Below are positions 9,013-17,620 of a stretch of DNA of 64,000 nucleotides, in pieces (position 1 is the first letter of the stretch; the number at the start of each line of letters is the position of its first letter). Position numbers and translations under genes: made by a program. Under the pieces are notes generated by a model that ran no database searches, was not told the DNA's origin, and was given only the letters and a program-made list of their open reading frames with translations. The DNA lies in the NCBI GenBank assembly GCA_030068525.1, contig JASJOS010000001.1, positions 1 through 64,000 on the forward strand, written 5' to 3'. The DNA comes from Xanthocytophaga flava. Lineage in GTDB: Bacteria; Bacteroidota; Bacteroidia; Cytophagales; 172606-1.

Positions 9013-10329
9013 ATGAAAACTACACATCCATCTTCTCATCTATTACAGCAACGCAAATTCCTAATTGTATTACCCTTACTGGTTTTTCCTTTTCTGACAC
9101 TCCTATTCTGGTCGTTGGGAGGAGGTAAGACTGATGCCCATCAAAAAGAAGTAGATTCATTTGGATTCAATATGCAGTTACCAGAACCTGCTTTACTAGC
9201 CAGTTCTACTCTGGATAAGATGAGTTATTACAATCAGGCGCAGACAGATTCTATCAAACGTTTAAAACAGATTCAAAACGATCCCTACTACAAGCCTGAT
9301 AGCAATAGTCATACATCTATAACTACTTCAGAATTGCTGTCTCCTTCTATTCAGGGAACGTTCAAACAGCAAGTCCTGAAAACAAACACTAGTCCCACAT
9401 CTAGTGAGGCCAAAGTGTATGACAAAATAAATCAGCTAAATGCGGTATTGGCAAAAGATGCGTCTACACCTGCGACGGATGGTAAAGAATACCAAAATAA
9501 TGTTTCTCCCAATCCACCCCTATCGTCTACCCTTACCAATACAACCGATATGGAACGACTGGAAAAGATGATGCAAACGGTCAGTGAGCCAGCAGAGGAA
9601 GATCCGGAAATGACGCAAATCAATGGGATGCTGGAAAAGATTCTGGACATCCAACACCCTGAACGAATGCAGGAAAAAATCAAACAGGTTTCTGAACAAA
9701 GGGCCAATCAGGTATTTGCTGTTTCTGCGTCAATGGATACAAACCCAGTTTCGCTTTTAAGCAGTGTTGTACCAAACCAACAAGTAACCTCCACTGCCAG
9801 TAATGGATTTTACTCTCTCAATCCAGATCCATTAGCAGAACAATCAACAACCTCAACTACTTTGTCTGGCGCTATTGAAGCTGTCATGGCGCAAAGTCAA
9901 CAGCTCACCAATGGCTCAACAGTAAAACTTCGACTTACTCACCCAATTTATATCAATGGAATTTGTATTCCCAAAGACCAATTTCTTTACGGAATAGCCT
10001 CTCTGAATGGAGAAAGACTGGAAGTAAGTATCAAAAGCCTTCGGTACCAAAACCTTCTTTTCCCAATTGAATTATCGGTTTATGACACAGATGGACTCAA
10101 AGGTATTTATGTGCCAGGAGCCATTACCCGCGATATAGCCAAACAGTCCACCAACCAAATGCTACAAGGCATTAACCTCAATACAATGGATATCTCATTG
10201 AGTGCACAAGCAACTAGTGCAGGGATTGAAGCAGCCAAGAACCTGTTAAGCCGCAAAGCCAAGCTTATCAAAGTCACAGTAAAAGCAGGCTATCGGCTTT
10301 TACTACATGATGAAAAGCAGGGACAATAA
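9013..10329 (+). CDS. traM: Conjugative transposon protein TraM (VirB10-like)
   Basis: A 438-residue protein with one N-terminal membrane helix (about residues 15-35), a long low-complexity periplasmic linker rich in Ser, Thr, Gln and Pro (about 45-290), and a folded C-terminal domain (about 300-438). That domain contains VKLRLTHPIYINGICIPKDQ and the conserved VPGAITRD segment. This is the layout of VirB10-like TraM, which spans the envelope and connects the inner-membrane ATPase complex to the outer-membrane core. TraN follows 30 bases later, as usual. No sign of disruption. Confidence 0.9.
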   Translation: MKTTHPSSHLLQQRKFLIVLPLLVFPFLTLLFWSLGGGKTDAHQKEVDSFGFNMQLPEPALLASSTLDKMSYYNQAQTDSIKRLKQIQNDPYYKPDSNSHTSITTSELLSPSIQGTFKQQVLKTNTSPTSSEAKVYDKINQLNAVLAKDASTPATDGKEYQNNVSPNPPLSSTLTNTTDMERLEKMMQTVSEPAEEDPEMTQINGMLEKILDIQHPERMQEKIKQVSEQRANQVFAVSASMDTNPVSLLSSVVPNQQVTSTASNGFYSLNPDPLAEQSTTSTTLSGAIEAVMAQSQQLTNGSTVKLRLTHPIYINGICIPKDQFLYGIASLNGERLEVSIKSLRYQNLLFPIELSVYDTDGLKGIYVPGAITRDIAKQSTNQMLQGINLNTMDISLSAQATSAGIEAAKNLLSRKAKLIKVTVKAGYRLLLHDEKQGQ

Positions 10330-10359
10330 GTAAATACACTACTATCAACACGAACAACT

Positions 10360-11196
10360 ATGAAAACTATTTGCCTGACTATTATTAGTCTATTCCTGAT
10401 CAGTAAAGGCTTTGGTCAATCTACTTCTCCTACTATTCTGCCTTCCTATCCACTCTCTGTCACACATCAAAAAACGACCACACTGATTTTTCCCTATGCC
10501 ATTAAAAGTGTGGATCGGGGCAGTCAAGATATTCTGGCACAAAAAGCGAGTGGTGTTGAAAATGTACTCTGGATTAAGGCAGCTCAAAAACAGATGGAGC
10601 AAACCAATCTGACTGTGATTACGACAGATGGAAATGTCTATTCCTATCTTGTTAACTATGCCCCGAATCCAGCAGTTCTCACGCTTTCTTATTCTGCGTC
10701 CAACCAACTATCCGAAAAGGTTCATTTTTCTGAAATGCATCCTAACCAGGCTCAGCTTAAAACAATCTGTCAGCAGATTCTGACAAGAAGAAAACTATTT
10801 CATCGAAAGAAGGATCGTCGCTTTGGCATTAGTCTTCATCTGGAAGGAATCTATATTCAGGATGAAGTCCTCTATTGTCGTATCCGGTTGCACAACCAAA
10901 CCTCCATAAATTACACAATGGATCAGTTTCGTTTTAGCATCCACGATCAAAAACAGGCAAAACGAACAGCCACACAAGAGCGGGAATTATCTCCGATTTA
11001 TGTCTATTCTGGTGCAGATTCCACACAGAATATCAAGGCTCACTCTCAACAAACCTGGGTGGTTGCATTAGATAAATTCACTATTCCTGATCAGAAATAT
11101 CTATTAATTGAGAGTAGTGAGAAAAATGGAGGAAGGCATCTACACCTTCGGATAAAGAACAGAATGTTAGTAAAGGCTATACCTATAGCCAACTAA
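10360..11196 (+). CDS. traN: Conjugative transposon protein TraN (DUF4138, VirB9-like)
   Basis: A 278-residue exported protein: signal peptide about residues 1-19 (ending KGFGQ), then a beta-rich domain beginning with TTTLIFPYAIKSVDRGSQDI, the typical DUF4138 opening in which the protein packs against TraM. VirB9-like TraN forms part of the outer-membrane-proximal core. The spacing to TraM is 30 bases. No TraO or TraP genes follow, so the operon is shorter than in CTnDOT; the next gene is 101 bases away and belongs to another family. Confidence 0.88.
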   Translation: MKTICLTIISLFLISKGFGQSTSPTILPSYPLSVTHQKTTTLIFPYAIKSVDRGSQDILAQKASGVENVLWIKAAQKQMEQTNLTVITTDGNVYSYLVNYAPNPAVLTLSYSASNQLSEKVHFSEMHPNQAQLKTICQQILTRRKLFHRKKDRRFGISLHLEGIYIQDEVLYCRIRLHNQTSINYTMDQFRFSIHDQKQAKRTATQERELSPIYVYSGADSTQNIKAHSQQTWVVALDKFTIPDQKYLLIESSEKNGGRHLHLRIKNRMLVKAIPIAN

Positions 11197-11297
11197 AGCA
11201 GATCCTCTAACAGATAGTACTCTAGCATTAGAAGGACACTAAATAGCCTAACAACACATGTATACTTAAGTATTTAAACTCCCAGACATTTACAACT

Positions 11298-12383
11298 ATG
11301 CAAACAGAACATGTCTCAAACCGTGTAGAAGCAGACCTGAATCAGTGGAAACAGAAAGAAGAACGGTTTAGCCAACTATTTTCTTTCAATGTAACCAATA
11401 ACCGGGATTTTCTGAAGGAGAAACTACAATACTACAATCGCATTGCAGCCAAATATAAAAACTCTGCCAATCCGGAGGAAAAGCTGGCTATCCGCATTCT
11501 CAAGCAAGAGCAAAATAGTATCGAAAAGCAACTCTATCCAAATCTGTGGTTGCGTTTACTACGAAAACTGACTGTCGAACTTATCCAGCAAAAATATAGT
11601 GCCCAGAAAGAAGAGAAACAGATAGTTCAAAACACAGAAGCTTTAAAAAAGCTGGTTCATAAAGCAGGCTTTGATCAAGTGGCTTCCCAAGTAGAGGAAA
11701 GTATCAAAAAGGGATTACATGAATTTAAAATCCCTGTATCCTACTATGTCAGTGAAAAAGAGCGCATGAACTTCCAACTATCCTTTCATAAGGATACGAA
11801 TGGGCAGTATCAGTTTGAGAGCTACCAGGCAATGCTGCAATCTGACAATAAATCCATACAAAATCGTCAGCAAACATTTAGACCAGACAGTACAAATACC
11901 GTTACAGCTACTCAAGCCTATAATCTCTTATCAGGTAGAGCACTTCAAGTTGAAGCATCCCAACTAGATGCCAAACAAGGCAAATGGGTGCAGCTTGATT
12001 TTACAGATAAGGATGCGATGGGTAATTATCGAATAAAAGAATTTCGTGTAGACTATGGCTATGATTTAAAGCAGGTACTGAAAGAATTACCTCTGGAACA
12101 AAAGCAAAATCAGCAGCTAATGGATAAGCTATTCACCGAGCTTGTAAATGGCAATCGGCAAATGGTCTTTTTACAGAAAGGAAACCTGGAACAGAAGTAT
12201 TTCATTGAAGCCAATCCTCAACAAAAGTCTATTACGCTATATGATGCCCAAATGAAAAAAGTAAGCCTGAGTTCTGTGCTGGAGCAAAAAAATGACAAGC
12301 GAGAAACACAGGCAGTTCAAATAGCCAAAACCATCCAGTTGCAGCCTGGCAAAGCTAAGAGAAATGGGCTTTCACTTGGCTAA
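11298..12383 (+). CDS. Mobile-element protein with DUF3945-like C-terminal module
   Basis: A 361-residue soluble, highly charged protein. The N-terminal half (about 1-140) is helical and coiled-coil-like. The C-terminal half (about 205-345) has the sequence pattern of DUF3945-type modules in Bacteroidota mobile elements: a LLSGRAL segment, then KWVQLDF, a GNYRIKEFRVDYGYDL segment, NGNRQ and FIEANPQQKSITLYD. The molecular function of these modules is unknown. They recur beside topoisomerase, primase and conjugation genes. It probably belongs to the same transcript as the tra genes, although a 101-base gap precedes it. Confidence 0.6.
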   Translation: MQTEHVSNRVEADLNQWKQKEERFSQLFSFNVTNNRDFLKEKLQYYNRIAAKYKNSANPEEKLAIRILKQEQNSIEKQLYPNLWLRLLRKLTVELIQQKYSAQKEEKQIVQNTEALKKLVHKAGFDQVASQVEESIKKGLHEFKIPVSYYVSEKERMNFQLSFHKDTNGQYQFESYQAMLQSDNKSIQNRQQTFRPDSTNTVTATQAYNLLSGRALQVEASQLDAKQGKWVQLDFTDKDAMGNYRIKEFRVDYGYDLKQVLKELPLEQKQNQQLMDKLFTELVNGNRQMVFLQKGNLEQKYFIEANPQQKSITLYDAQMKKVSLSSVLEQKNDKRETQAVQIAKTIQLQPGKAKRNGLSLG

Positions 12384-12395
12384 TGACTACACCTG

Positions 12396-12680
12396 ATGGA
12401 TACATTAGAGCCTTTGTCTGCTTTTTTTACGGCTATCGAAAAAGATCCGCGAATTAGCATTACCCATATTGGGATTTATGTAGCTCTGCTTCAGTTCTGG
12501 AAAACAAACCACTATACAAACCCTATACAGGTATTCAGTTACCAGATTATGGATATAGCCAAAATCTCTGCTCCAGCTACATATCACAAATGTATTCGGG
12601 ATTTGAGTGCCTTTGGCTATATCCGCTATGAACCATCCTTTAAACGGAATCAGGGTAGTAAAGTGTATTTCTCGCTTTAA
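12396..12680 (+). CDS. Small winged-helix-like DNA-binding protein of mobile elements
   Basis: A 94-residue protein with the layout of a replication-initiator-like or regulator-like winged helix: an N-terminal helix (ISITHIGIYVALLQFWKTN), then IMDIAKISAPATYHKCIRDL as the likely recognition helix region, and FGYIRYEPS as the wing. Proteins of this pattern are common in Bacteroidota conjugative elements and are usually annotated as transcriptional regulators. It starts 12 bases after the preceding gene. Target and role are not visible. Confidence 0.6.
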   Translation: MDTLEPLSAFFTAIEKDPRISITHIGIYVALLQFWKTNHYTNPIQVFSYQIMDIAKISAPATYHKCIRDLSAFGYIRYEPSFKRNQGSKVYFSL

Positions 12681-12720
12681 AGTAAAACCAGCATAGTTTC
12701 ATCTCCTATTTGACTTTATC

Positions 12721-13029
12721 ATGCCAAATCATTCATCTATACCTAATCCCTTTGAGGAATTGATAGCAAGGCTCTCCCGACTGGAAGATATGTTATATGA
12801 GTTACATAAAGAGCTGATCAGCTCAAAAGAATCTTCTTTAGATAAACAACAAATAGGAGGTATTGAACTAGCTATGCAACTTACTGGCCTCGCCCGCTCT
12901 ACTATCTATAATCTAACCTCTGAAGGCAAGATTCCACATATGAAACGGGGTAAAAAGATTTATTTTAGTTACCAAGATCTTACTGAGTGGCTTAGGTGTG
13001 GAAAAAGAAAAAATATTGAAACATATTGA
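12721..13029 (+). CDS. Helix-turn-helix (excisionase/MerR-type) DNA-binding protein
   Basis: A 102-residue protein: an N-terminal coiled coil (RLSRLEDMLYELHKEL), then an excisionase-type helix-turn-helix with GIELAMQLTGLARSTIYNLTSEGKIPHMKRGKKIYF (two helices, then the basic GKIPHMKRGKK wing). Such proteins act as recombination directionality factors or regulators in Bacteroidota mobile elements. It is the last gene of the + strand transfer-region block; a 338-base intergenic stretch follows. Excision and regulation cannot be told apart from sequence. Confidence 0.75.
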   Translation: MPNHSSIPNPFEELIARLSRLEDMLYELHKELISSKESSLDKQQIGGIELAMQLTGLARSTIYNLTSEGKIPHMKRGKKIYFSYQDLTEWLRCGKRKNIETY

Positions 13030-13367
13030 AGTCGAAATTGATACTGACCAAATTTGAGAAAGCGTCATGTGAGGTACTCCCACTTTTGTACTGCATTAAA
13101 ATTAGAGTATAGTAAATATCCTCAAAAAGAGCCTAAGTTGATCTTGTTAACAGATTTATTTAATTATTCAACATAAAAGCATTTTTGCCTCATAGAGAAT
13201 ATCCTCGTTAATGTTTCTGAATATTAACAACGAAAAACTTGCTAACTTTTAAAATACCTCATTTGTGGTATTGTTTGATAATACTCTCTGTAGGATATTG
13301 ACAGGATTATCAATCTTATAAGAAAAAATACATTTCTTCATAATTCTCCACTTAGTATAACTTTCAT
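13030..13367. other. Intergenic stretch between the transfer block and the patatin gene
   Basis: No open frame of note. A small inverted repeat (AATACC at 13253-13258 and GGTATT at 13267-13272) lies about 100 bases upstream of the patatin start and could be an operator. No good -7 box is visible. The sequence becomes markedly AT-rich here, which fits a junction between the transfer genes and later-acquired cargo. Confidence 0.3.
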
Positions 13368-15224
13368 ATGTTTGACAACCAACTAGCGAACGATCATTAC
13401 CTTGATCCTTTAAATCAAGAAAATCGTGTAAAATATGATGATATTGATACTAAGAATATAGATATCTATTCCGAAGAACCATTAACTACACCTTTTGAGA
13501 ACATTGCACTGGCTTTTTCAGGAGGAGGATTTCGTGCAGCAGCCTTCGCATTAGGCTCTCTATCATATCTTCAACATTTGTCATTCAGAGATCACACAAA
13601 TGAGAATAAAGAAACCCCTCTTTTGAAAAAAGTCACCTATATATCATCAGCCTCTGGAGGAACTATCACTAGTATATTATACACCCTACATTCAAGTAAC
13701 ACTCAAAGTTTCTGCTTTAATAACTTCTTTATAAAACTGTATCATTTCTTAAGCAAATCTGATATACTTATACAAGCTCTTAAGTATTTAAATGATGATA
13801 ATATCTGGAAAACTCGGCCAGACAAGAATAGAAACTTGATTAATGCTTTTGCACTGGTATATGATGGAGATCTTTTGTATCAAGGTAAAACTATTAAGGA
13901 TCTAGGAAATTCACATCCACATTTACAAGAAGTTTGCTTCAACAGTACAGAATTTTGCAAAGGGCTTTCTTTTCGACAGAATGTAAAATTACAGCAAGAT
14001 CCGCTTACAGATAAATATTTTTTCTATGGCAACTATTTTATAAACATTTCCCAAACAGCAGCAGAAAAAATAAAATTAGCGGATATTCTAGCAGCTTCCT
14101 CATGCTTTCCCGCAGGCTTCGAACCAATGATATTTCCTAATGACTTTACATATCCAGGTATAACCAAAGACCAATTATTAGAAGGCTCTACAATCTCAGA
14201 AACATTTGCATTAATGGATGGGGGCATCGCAGATAATCAAGGATTAAATAGTTTAATGTTGGCCGATTTACGCAGGCTACAAAAACAAACTACATTCACA
14301 CGTTTTGACCTTTCTTTAATTACTGATGTTGGAAGTCATTATATGGATGCATACAAAATACCTAGTTTCACTAAAAATAAGATATTAAATTATCTAAACT
14401 TACGATTGGTTCACAAAATTCTTATAATCGTTTGTATCATTTCAATAGCAATACTATCATTTATCTACATTACTCCCCTACCCAATCGGAACTTACAATT
14501 TGTGTTAATTTCAGTCTTAACATTTCTTGGAGGTAATAGTGTATTTTTACTAATATTATATTACTACATCAAAAGAATTCTGTTTAAGTCATCACCAAAA
14601 GGAAATGTAAATGTGGAGGCGTTGAGTTTAACAAGCAATTTCCCTTCAGAAGTAATCAATCTCCTTGCAAACTATTTAAATGTAACAAAGTTAGGGATAT
14701 TACTGCATATGTTAAAAAACAGAATGCAATCTGTTATAATATTGAACATTGATATTTTTCTAAAAAGAATCCGGCAAATCCTCTACGAAAGATTCTATCA
14801 AGCACCAGTTTGGAAGAATCGTCGAAAGAGTAATCATATTTACGATTTAGCAATAACTAATCAATCTAACCGCCAGCGACAAATAAATCAAAGCAACTAT
14901 TCAACCCAAGAAAAGAACATACTGACTCCTACTCAAGACATTGAAAAAATAGCAGAAGATGCATTTTCTATGGGAACAACATTATGGTTTGATCAGGAAA
15001 GTTTGCCAAAACGTGATAAGATTATTATTACGGGTCAGTTTACAACTTGTTATAATCTATTAAAATATATCATTGGGTTGAAAAAGACATCTACTTATCA
15101 AAATCTCAGTCCAGAATATAGAAATCGAGTAGATGAACTATATAAGAAATTGCTTGGAGATTGGGATATATTTAAGCAGGATCCATCGTTCTTATTCAAA
15201 AAATGTGTAGAGGACCAATTTTGA
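13368..15224 (+). CDS. Patatin-like phospholipase with two membrane helices
   Basis: A 618-residue protein. The oxyanion-hole glycine motif is SGGGFRAAAFALGSL (about residues 52-66). The nucleophile serine lies in SSASGGT (about 106-112), a variant of GxSxG with Ser in place of the first Gly, which is common in bacterial patatins. The catalytic Asp is in MDGGIADNQG (about 282-291). The Ser-Asp dyad is therefore complete. Two hydrophobic helices follow (about 345-366 and 376-397), then a 220-residue C-terminal domain that I do not recognise. Patatins hydrolyse acyl esters of membrane lipids, and several serve as membrane-degrading effectors in bacterial immunity. No CD-NTase or other obvious sensor is adjacent, so a defence role is only an inference. 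The gene is AT-rich relative to the tra block. Confidence 0.85.
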   Translation: MFDNQLANDHYLDPLNQENRVKYDDIDTKNIDIYSEEPLTTPFENIALAFSGGGFRAAAFALGSLSYLQHLSFRDHTNENKETPLLKKVTYISSASGGTITSILYTLHSSNTQSFCFNNFFIKLYHFLSKSDILIQALKYLNDDNIWKTRPDKNRNLINAFALVYDGDLLYQGKTIKDLGNSHPHLQEVCFNSTEFCKGLSFRQNVKLQQDPLTDKYFFYGNYFINISQTAAEKIKLADILAASSCFPAGFEPMIFPNDFTYPGITKDQLLEGSTISETFALMDGGIADNQGLNSLMLADLRRLQKQTTFTRFDLSLITDVGSHYMDAYKIPSFTKNKILNYLNLRLVHKILIIVCIISIAILSFIYITPLPNRNLQFVLISVLTFLGGNSVFLLILYYYIKRILFKSSPKGNVNVEALSLTSNFPSEVINLLANYLNVTKLGILLHMLKNRMQSVIILNIDIFLKRIRQILYERFYQAPVWKNRRKSNHIYDLAITNQSNRQRQINQSNYSTQEKNILTPTQDIEKIAEDAFSMGTTLWFDQESLPKRDKIIITGQFTTCYNLLKYIIGLKKTSTYQNLSPEYRNRVDELYKKLLGDWDIFKQDPSFLFKKCVEDQF

Positions 15225-16006
15225 GAGTACGAGAGCAGTCCTCAATTTTTATCCTTTAATACATAAAAGATCTCTAACATGAGTCATCTCGAATTAACCA
15301 TCCACAAGTGGGCACTTTTATTGACAAGCAGGTGAAAGTGAGGTATATAGAAAATTCAAAAACAGTCTAAAAGGCAATAATCAGACCAATATCAAGCCCA
15401 ACTTGGACAATATGCAACCCCTTCTTGAGCAGTTACATACTTAGTTGGATACACGTTTGATTCGCACCTTTTTGGTGTGATTCAGTGGGTTTTGAGCATA
15501 ACTAGTGGGGTATTTACAGGGTTGGGGCAGATACCCTTTTTTCAGGACGAAATACCCTAATAGCAACAAGTTGATGCTAGATTAATCGAAGGGTATATCC
15601 TAAAGTGTACAAAATAATTTTTTGTAAAAAATGTCCGGAAAACCGAAGCCAGATGTCGGAATTCTGGACATTTTTTCATTTATGTGCGTATCACGATAAT
15701 GAACTATTTATTGTGATACAAAATACTTCATTTGAGGTATTGATTGAGATGCTGACTAATCTGTATTTACATCTAGATGTAGCCTACAAAGTAGTTATAC
15801 AACCTGCCCAAAACATATTACCGGTACACATTTGGCACATTGAAAACAAATGTAATATGTTGATTGTAAAAGATTTACGTCTAAAATTTCTACTTTTTGG
15901 CAGAACTCTTCTTTTTAATATATTTGTTACAAAAGGATGCGAAACATACGTCTATTTAGGAGTTAGCGGTCATGCAAAAGGGACACACCAAAACAAAATT
16001 TAATCA
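15225..16006. other. Non-coding stretch with repeats between the patatin and DUF3883 genes
   Basis: The stretch contains a small hairpin around the CGCACC / GGTGTG pair near 15465-15480, recurrent GGGTAT / ATACCC blocks between about 15508 and 15600 (one pair forms GGGTATTT ... AAATACCC), and the strong hairpin listed separately at 15626-15676. A 132-codon open frame at 15605-16003 runs through that hairpin and resembles nothing I know; I do not call it a gene. The right end (from 15962) appears to be the left junction of a cassette. Confidence 0.35.
15626..15676. terminator. Long A/T-flanked hairpin, terminator-like on either strand
   Basis: Arms 15626-15640 and 15662-15676 are complementary over 15 positions with a single G-T mismatch. 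The outer parts are runs of six A and six T around ATGTCC / GGACAT, so it could terminate transcription in both directions. It is 400 bases after the patatin stop. Confidence 0.5.
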
Positions 16007-17297
16007 ATGAACCTACACGAATTACGAGAAGCGCAAGTTCGGTATGAAAACCGAAAAGAAGAGGTATTAAATTCTAGAGAGAAATTATACCAACTTCGCT
16101 CTGCATTCGTAAAATATTTCAATCATACTAAAATTGCCAGTATGCAAATTGACGACTATGTTGCAGGCGTTGATTTGCCTGAAAAGGGTTTTAACTTTTG
16201 TTATGGGCTTGAAAGACAATTAGACGGACTTGGTAGAATTATTGGTGCGACAGCATTCAAGTTTGGTGTTTACTACGGACGTACGAAGTCTGACAGCAAT
16301 TATGAATATCGTTTCACACAAAAATTCGGAAACACATATCAAGAAGCATTTGAAAATGTTAGAGAAGCGATATTGCAGTTACTAGATGCAGGCGGAAATA
16401 TTGATAAAGTTATTAAAAATCCACTTTCTGCCATGTTTAAAGGAAAAATACTTTGTACTTATTTTCCTGAGAGATACCTAAACATTTTTTCTCACAACCA
16501 TTTAAATTATTATTTGACTCAACTTGATTTAGACACTGTCTCTTTAATAGAAAGCGACCCTGTTCATAAAAGAGAAGCACTTATTGCATTCAAAAATCAA
16601 GACGCAGTTATGAAAAATTGGTCGGTTGATTTATTCGCAGCTTTCCTTTACAGCGAATATCCAGGACGACCGCCAAAAGACAATCAAGACACAAAAAACA
16701 ACGACACATTAGCAGATTATAGAATTCCCAGCTTTCCTTCTAATCCTACACCGACATTTATTGACTTAAAGATATTATCGCCTAACTCGACAAACACTAC
16801 AAACATAAAGCATGGTGGTGGAAAGATGGACTATGAAAAGAAGGAACGAATAAACAAAAAACTTGGCGACAGAGGCGAAAAAATTGTAATGGACTTGGAA
16901 AAGACAAGACTAATTAATGCTGGACAAAAAGCTTTAGCAAACAAAATCGAACGAGTTTCACTCATATCAGATTCTTATGGTTACGATATTGTTTCATTTG
17001 ATGACGACGGAACAGAAAGATATATTGAAGTAAAAGCAACACGTTCAAAAGTTGGTGTTGCAAACTTTTTTTTCACAGCAAACGAATTACAAAAAGCACA
17101 AAAAACAGACAACTATTATATTTATATGGTTTACGAAGTTACGACTGAAGAACCCAAAGTTTGGGCTATAAAAAATCCATTTAACCCAGAAAACAAAAAT
17201 GTAATTAAAACACCAATCAATTATAGGGTGACAATTAATGCTGAGAAACTAACGCAATAACAAATGCCCAAACCGCTCCCTCGGGTTTTGCGTTAGT
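15962..17297 (+). mobile_element. Cassette-like unit with palindromic attC-like end carrying the DUF3883 gene
   Basis: The unit starts at GTTAGCGG (15962) and ends at GTTAGTGT (17292), so both junctions share GTTAG-Y-G. At its right end the 10-base arms ACTAACGCAA (17248-17257) and TTGCGTTAGT (17288-17297) form a perfect inverted repeat around 30 bases with a partly self-complementary core. The left arm overlaps the last codons and touches the stop of the gene. One promoterless gene followed by a palindromic recombination site is the layout of an integron cassette. The core differs from the canonical GTTRRRY in its last two bases and no integron integrase is present, so this is attC-like only. 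Confidence 0.4.
16007..17260 (+). CDS. DUF3883-domain protein, predicted PD-(D/E)XK nuclease-like restriction or defence protein
   Basis: A 417-residue protein of two parts. The N-terminal region (about 1-215) contains MFKGKILCTYFPERYLNIFS, a pattern seen in N-terminal parts of McrB-like and other modification-dependent restriction proteins. After a linker, residues about 280-400 form a DUF3883 domain: LGDRGEKIVMDLEK, then SYGYDIVSFDDDG and the ERYIEVKAT strand. The D in GYDI and the E-x-K of IEVKAT fit a PD-(D/E)XK active site, so nuclease activity is plausible. Base and codon use (many GAC and AAC codons) differ from the neighbours. It lies in a cassette-like unit, and I infer recent transfer. 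It has no obvious promoter of its own. Confidence 0.7.
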   Translation: MNLHELREAQVRYENRKEEVLNSREKLYQLRSAFVKYFNHTKIASMQIDDYVAGVDLPEKGFNFCYGLERQLDGLGRIIGATAFKFGVYYGRTKSDSNYEYRFTQKFGNTYQEAFENVREAILQLLDAGGNIDKVIKNPLSAMFKGKILCTYFPERYLNIFSHNHLNYYLTQLDLDTVSLIESDPVHKREALIAFKNQDAVMKNWSVDLFAAFLYSEYPGRPPKDNQDTKNNDTLADYRIPSFPSNPTPTFIDLKILSPNSTNTTNIKHGGGKMDYEKKERINKKLGDRGEKIVMDLEKTRLINAGQKALANKIERVSLISDSYGYDIVSFDDDGTERYIEVKATRSKVGVANFFFTANELQKAQKTDNYYIYMVYEVTTEEPKVWAIKNPFNPENKNVIKTPINYRVTINAEKLTQ

Positions 17298-17620
17298 GTG
17301 CGGACAGTGCAAATAGAAACATTTGAGCAATTAATAAACGTTCGTGCTAGCAGACAGTTTATTGTTTCAAAAGCCCACCAACGCAAAGCCAGAAACCGTT
17401 ACAGGCAATGTTCTAGGTGGGAGCTTACGATACAAACCGGTCAAAGAACGACCTTTTTTAGAAGGAGTTCGTATCACAAAACCAATGTCTAATTAGACTC
17501 TGACAAGGTTTAAGAGTTTGGCTGCACTTTAATCCGAAAAGGGTCTCAAATTGCTTTCTCATGAAACAATATCTCACTTTTAGATTTGAGTTCACTTACT
17601 GAGAATATTACTGCCAATAA
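17261..17620. other. Intergenic stretch after the cassette-like unit
   Basis: Beyond the palindromic end (17248-17297) I see no gene. A second short pair (CAACGCAAAG near 17379 and ACCGTTACAGG near 17397) resembles the right-end sequence and may be the remnant of another cassette. The 64-codon open frame at 17298-17492 has no recognisable features. Confidence 0.3.

Noticed and set aside
15605-16003. A 132-codon open frame before the DUF3883 gene
   Set aside because: It runs through a terminator-like hairpin, crosses the cassette junction at 15962 and has no recognisable family. Kept only as part of the intergenic note.
17298-17492. A 64-codon open frame after the cassette end
   Set aside because: Starts within the inverted-repeat end and has no plausible fold or family; likely chance.
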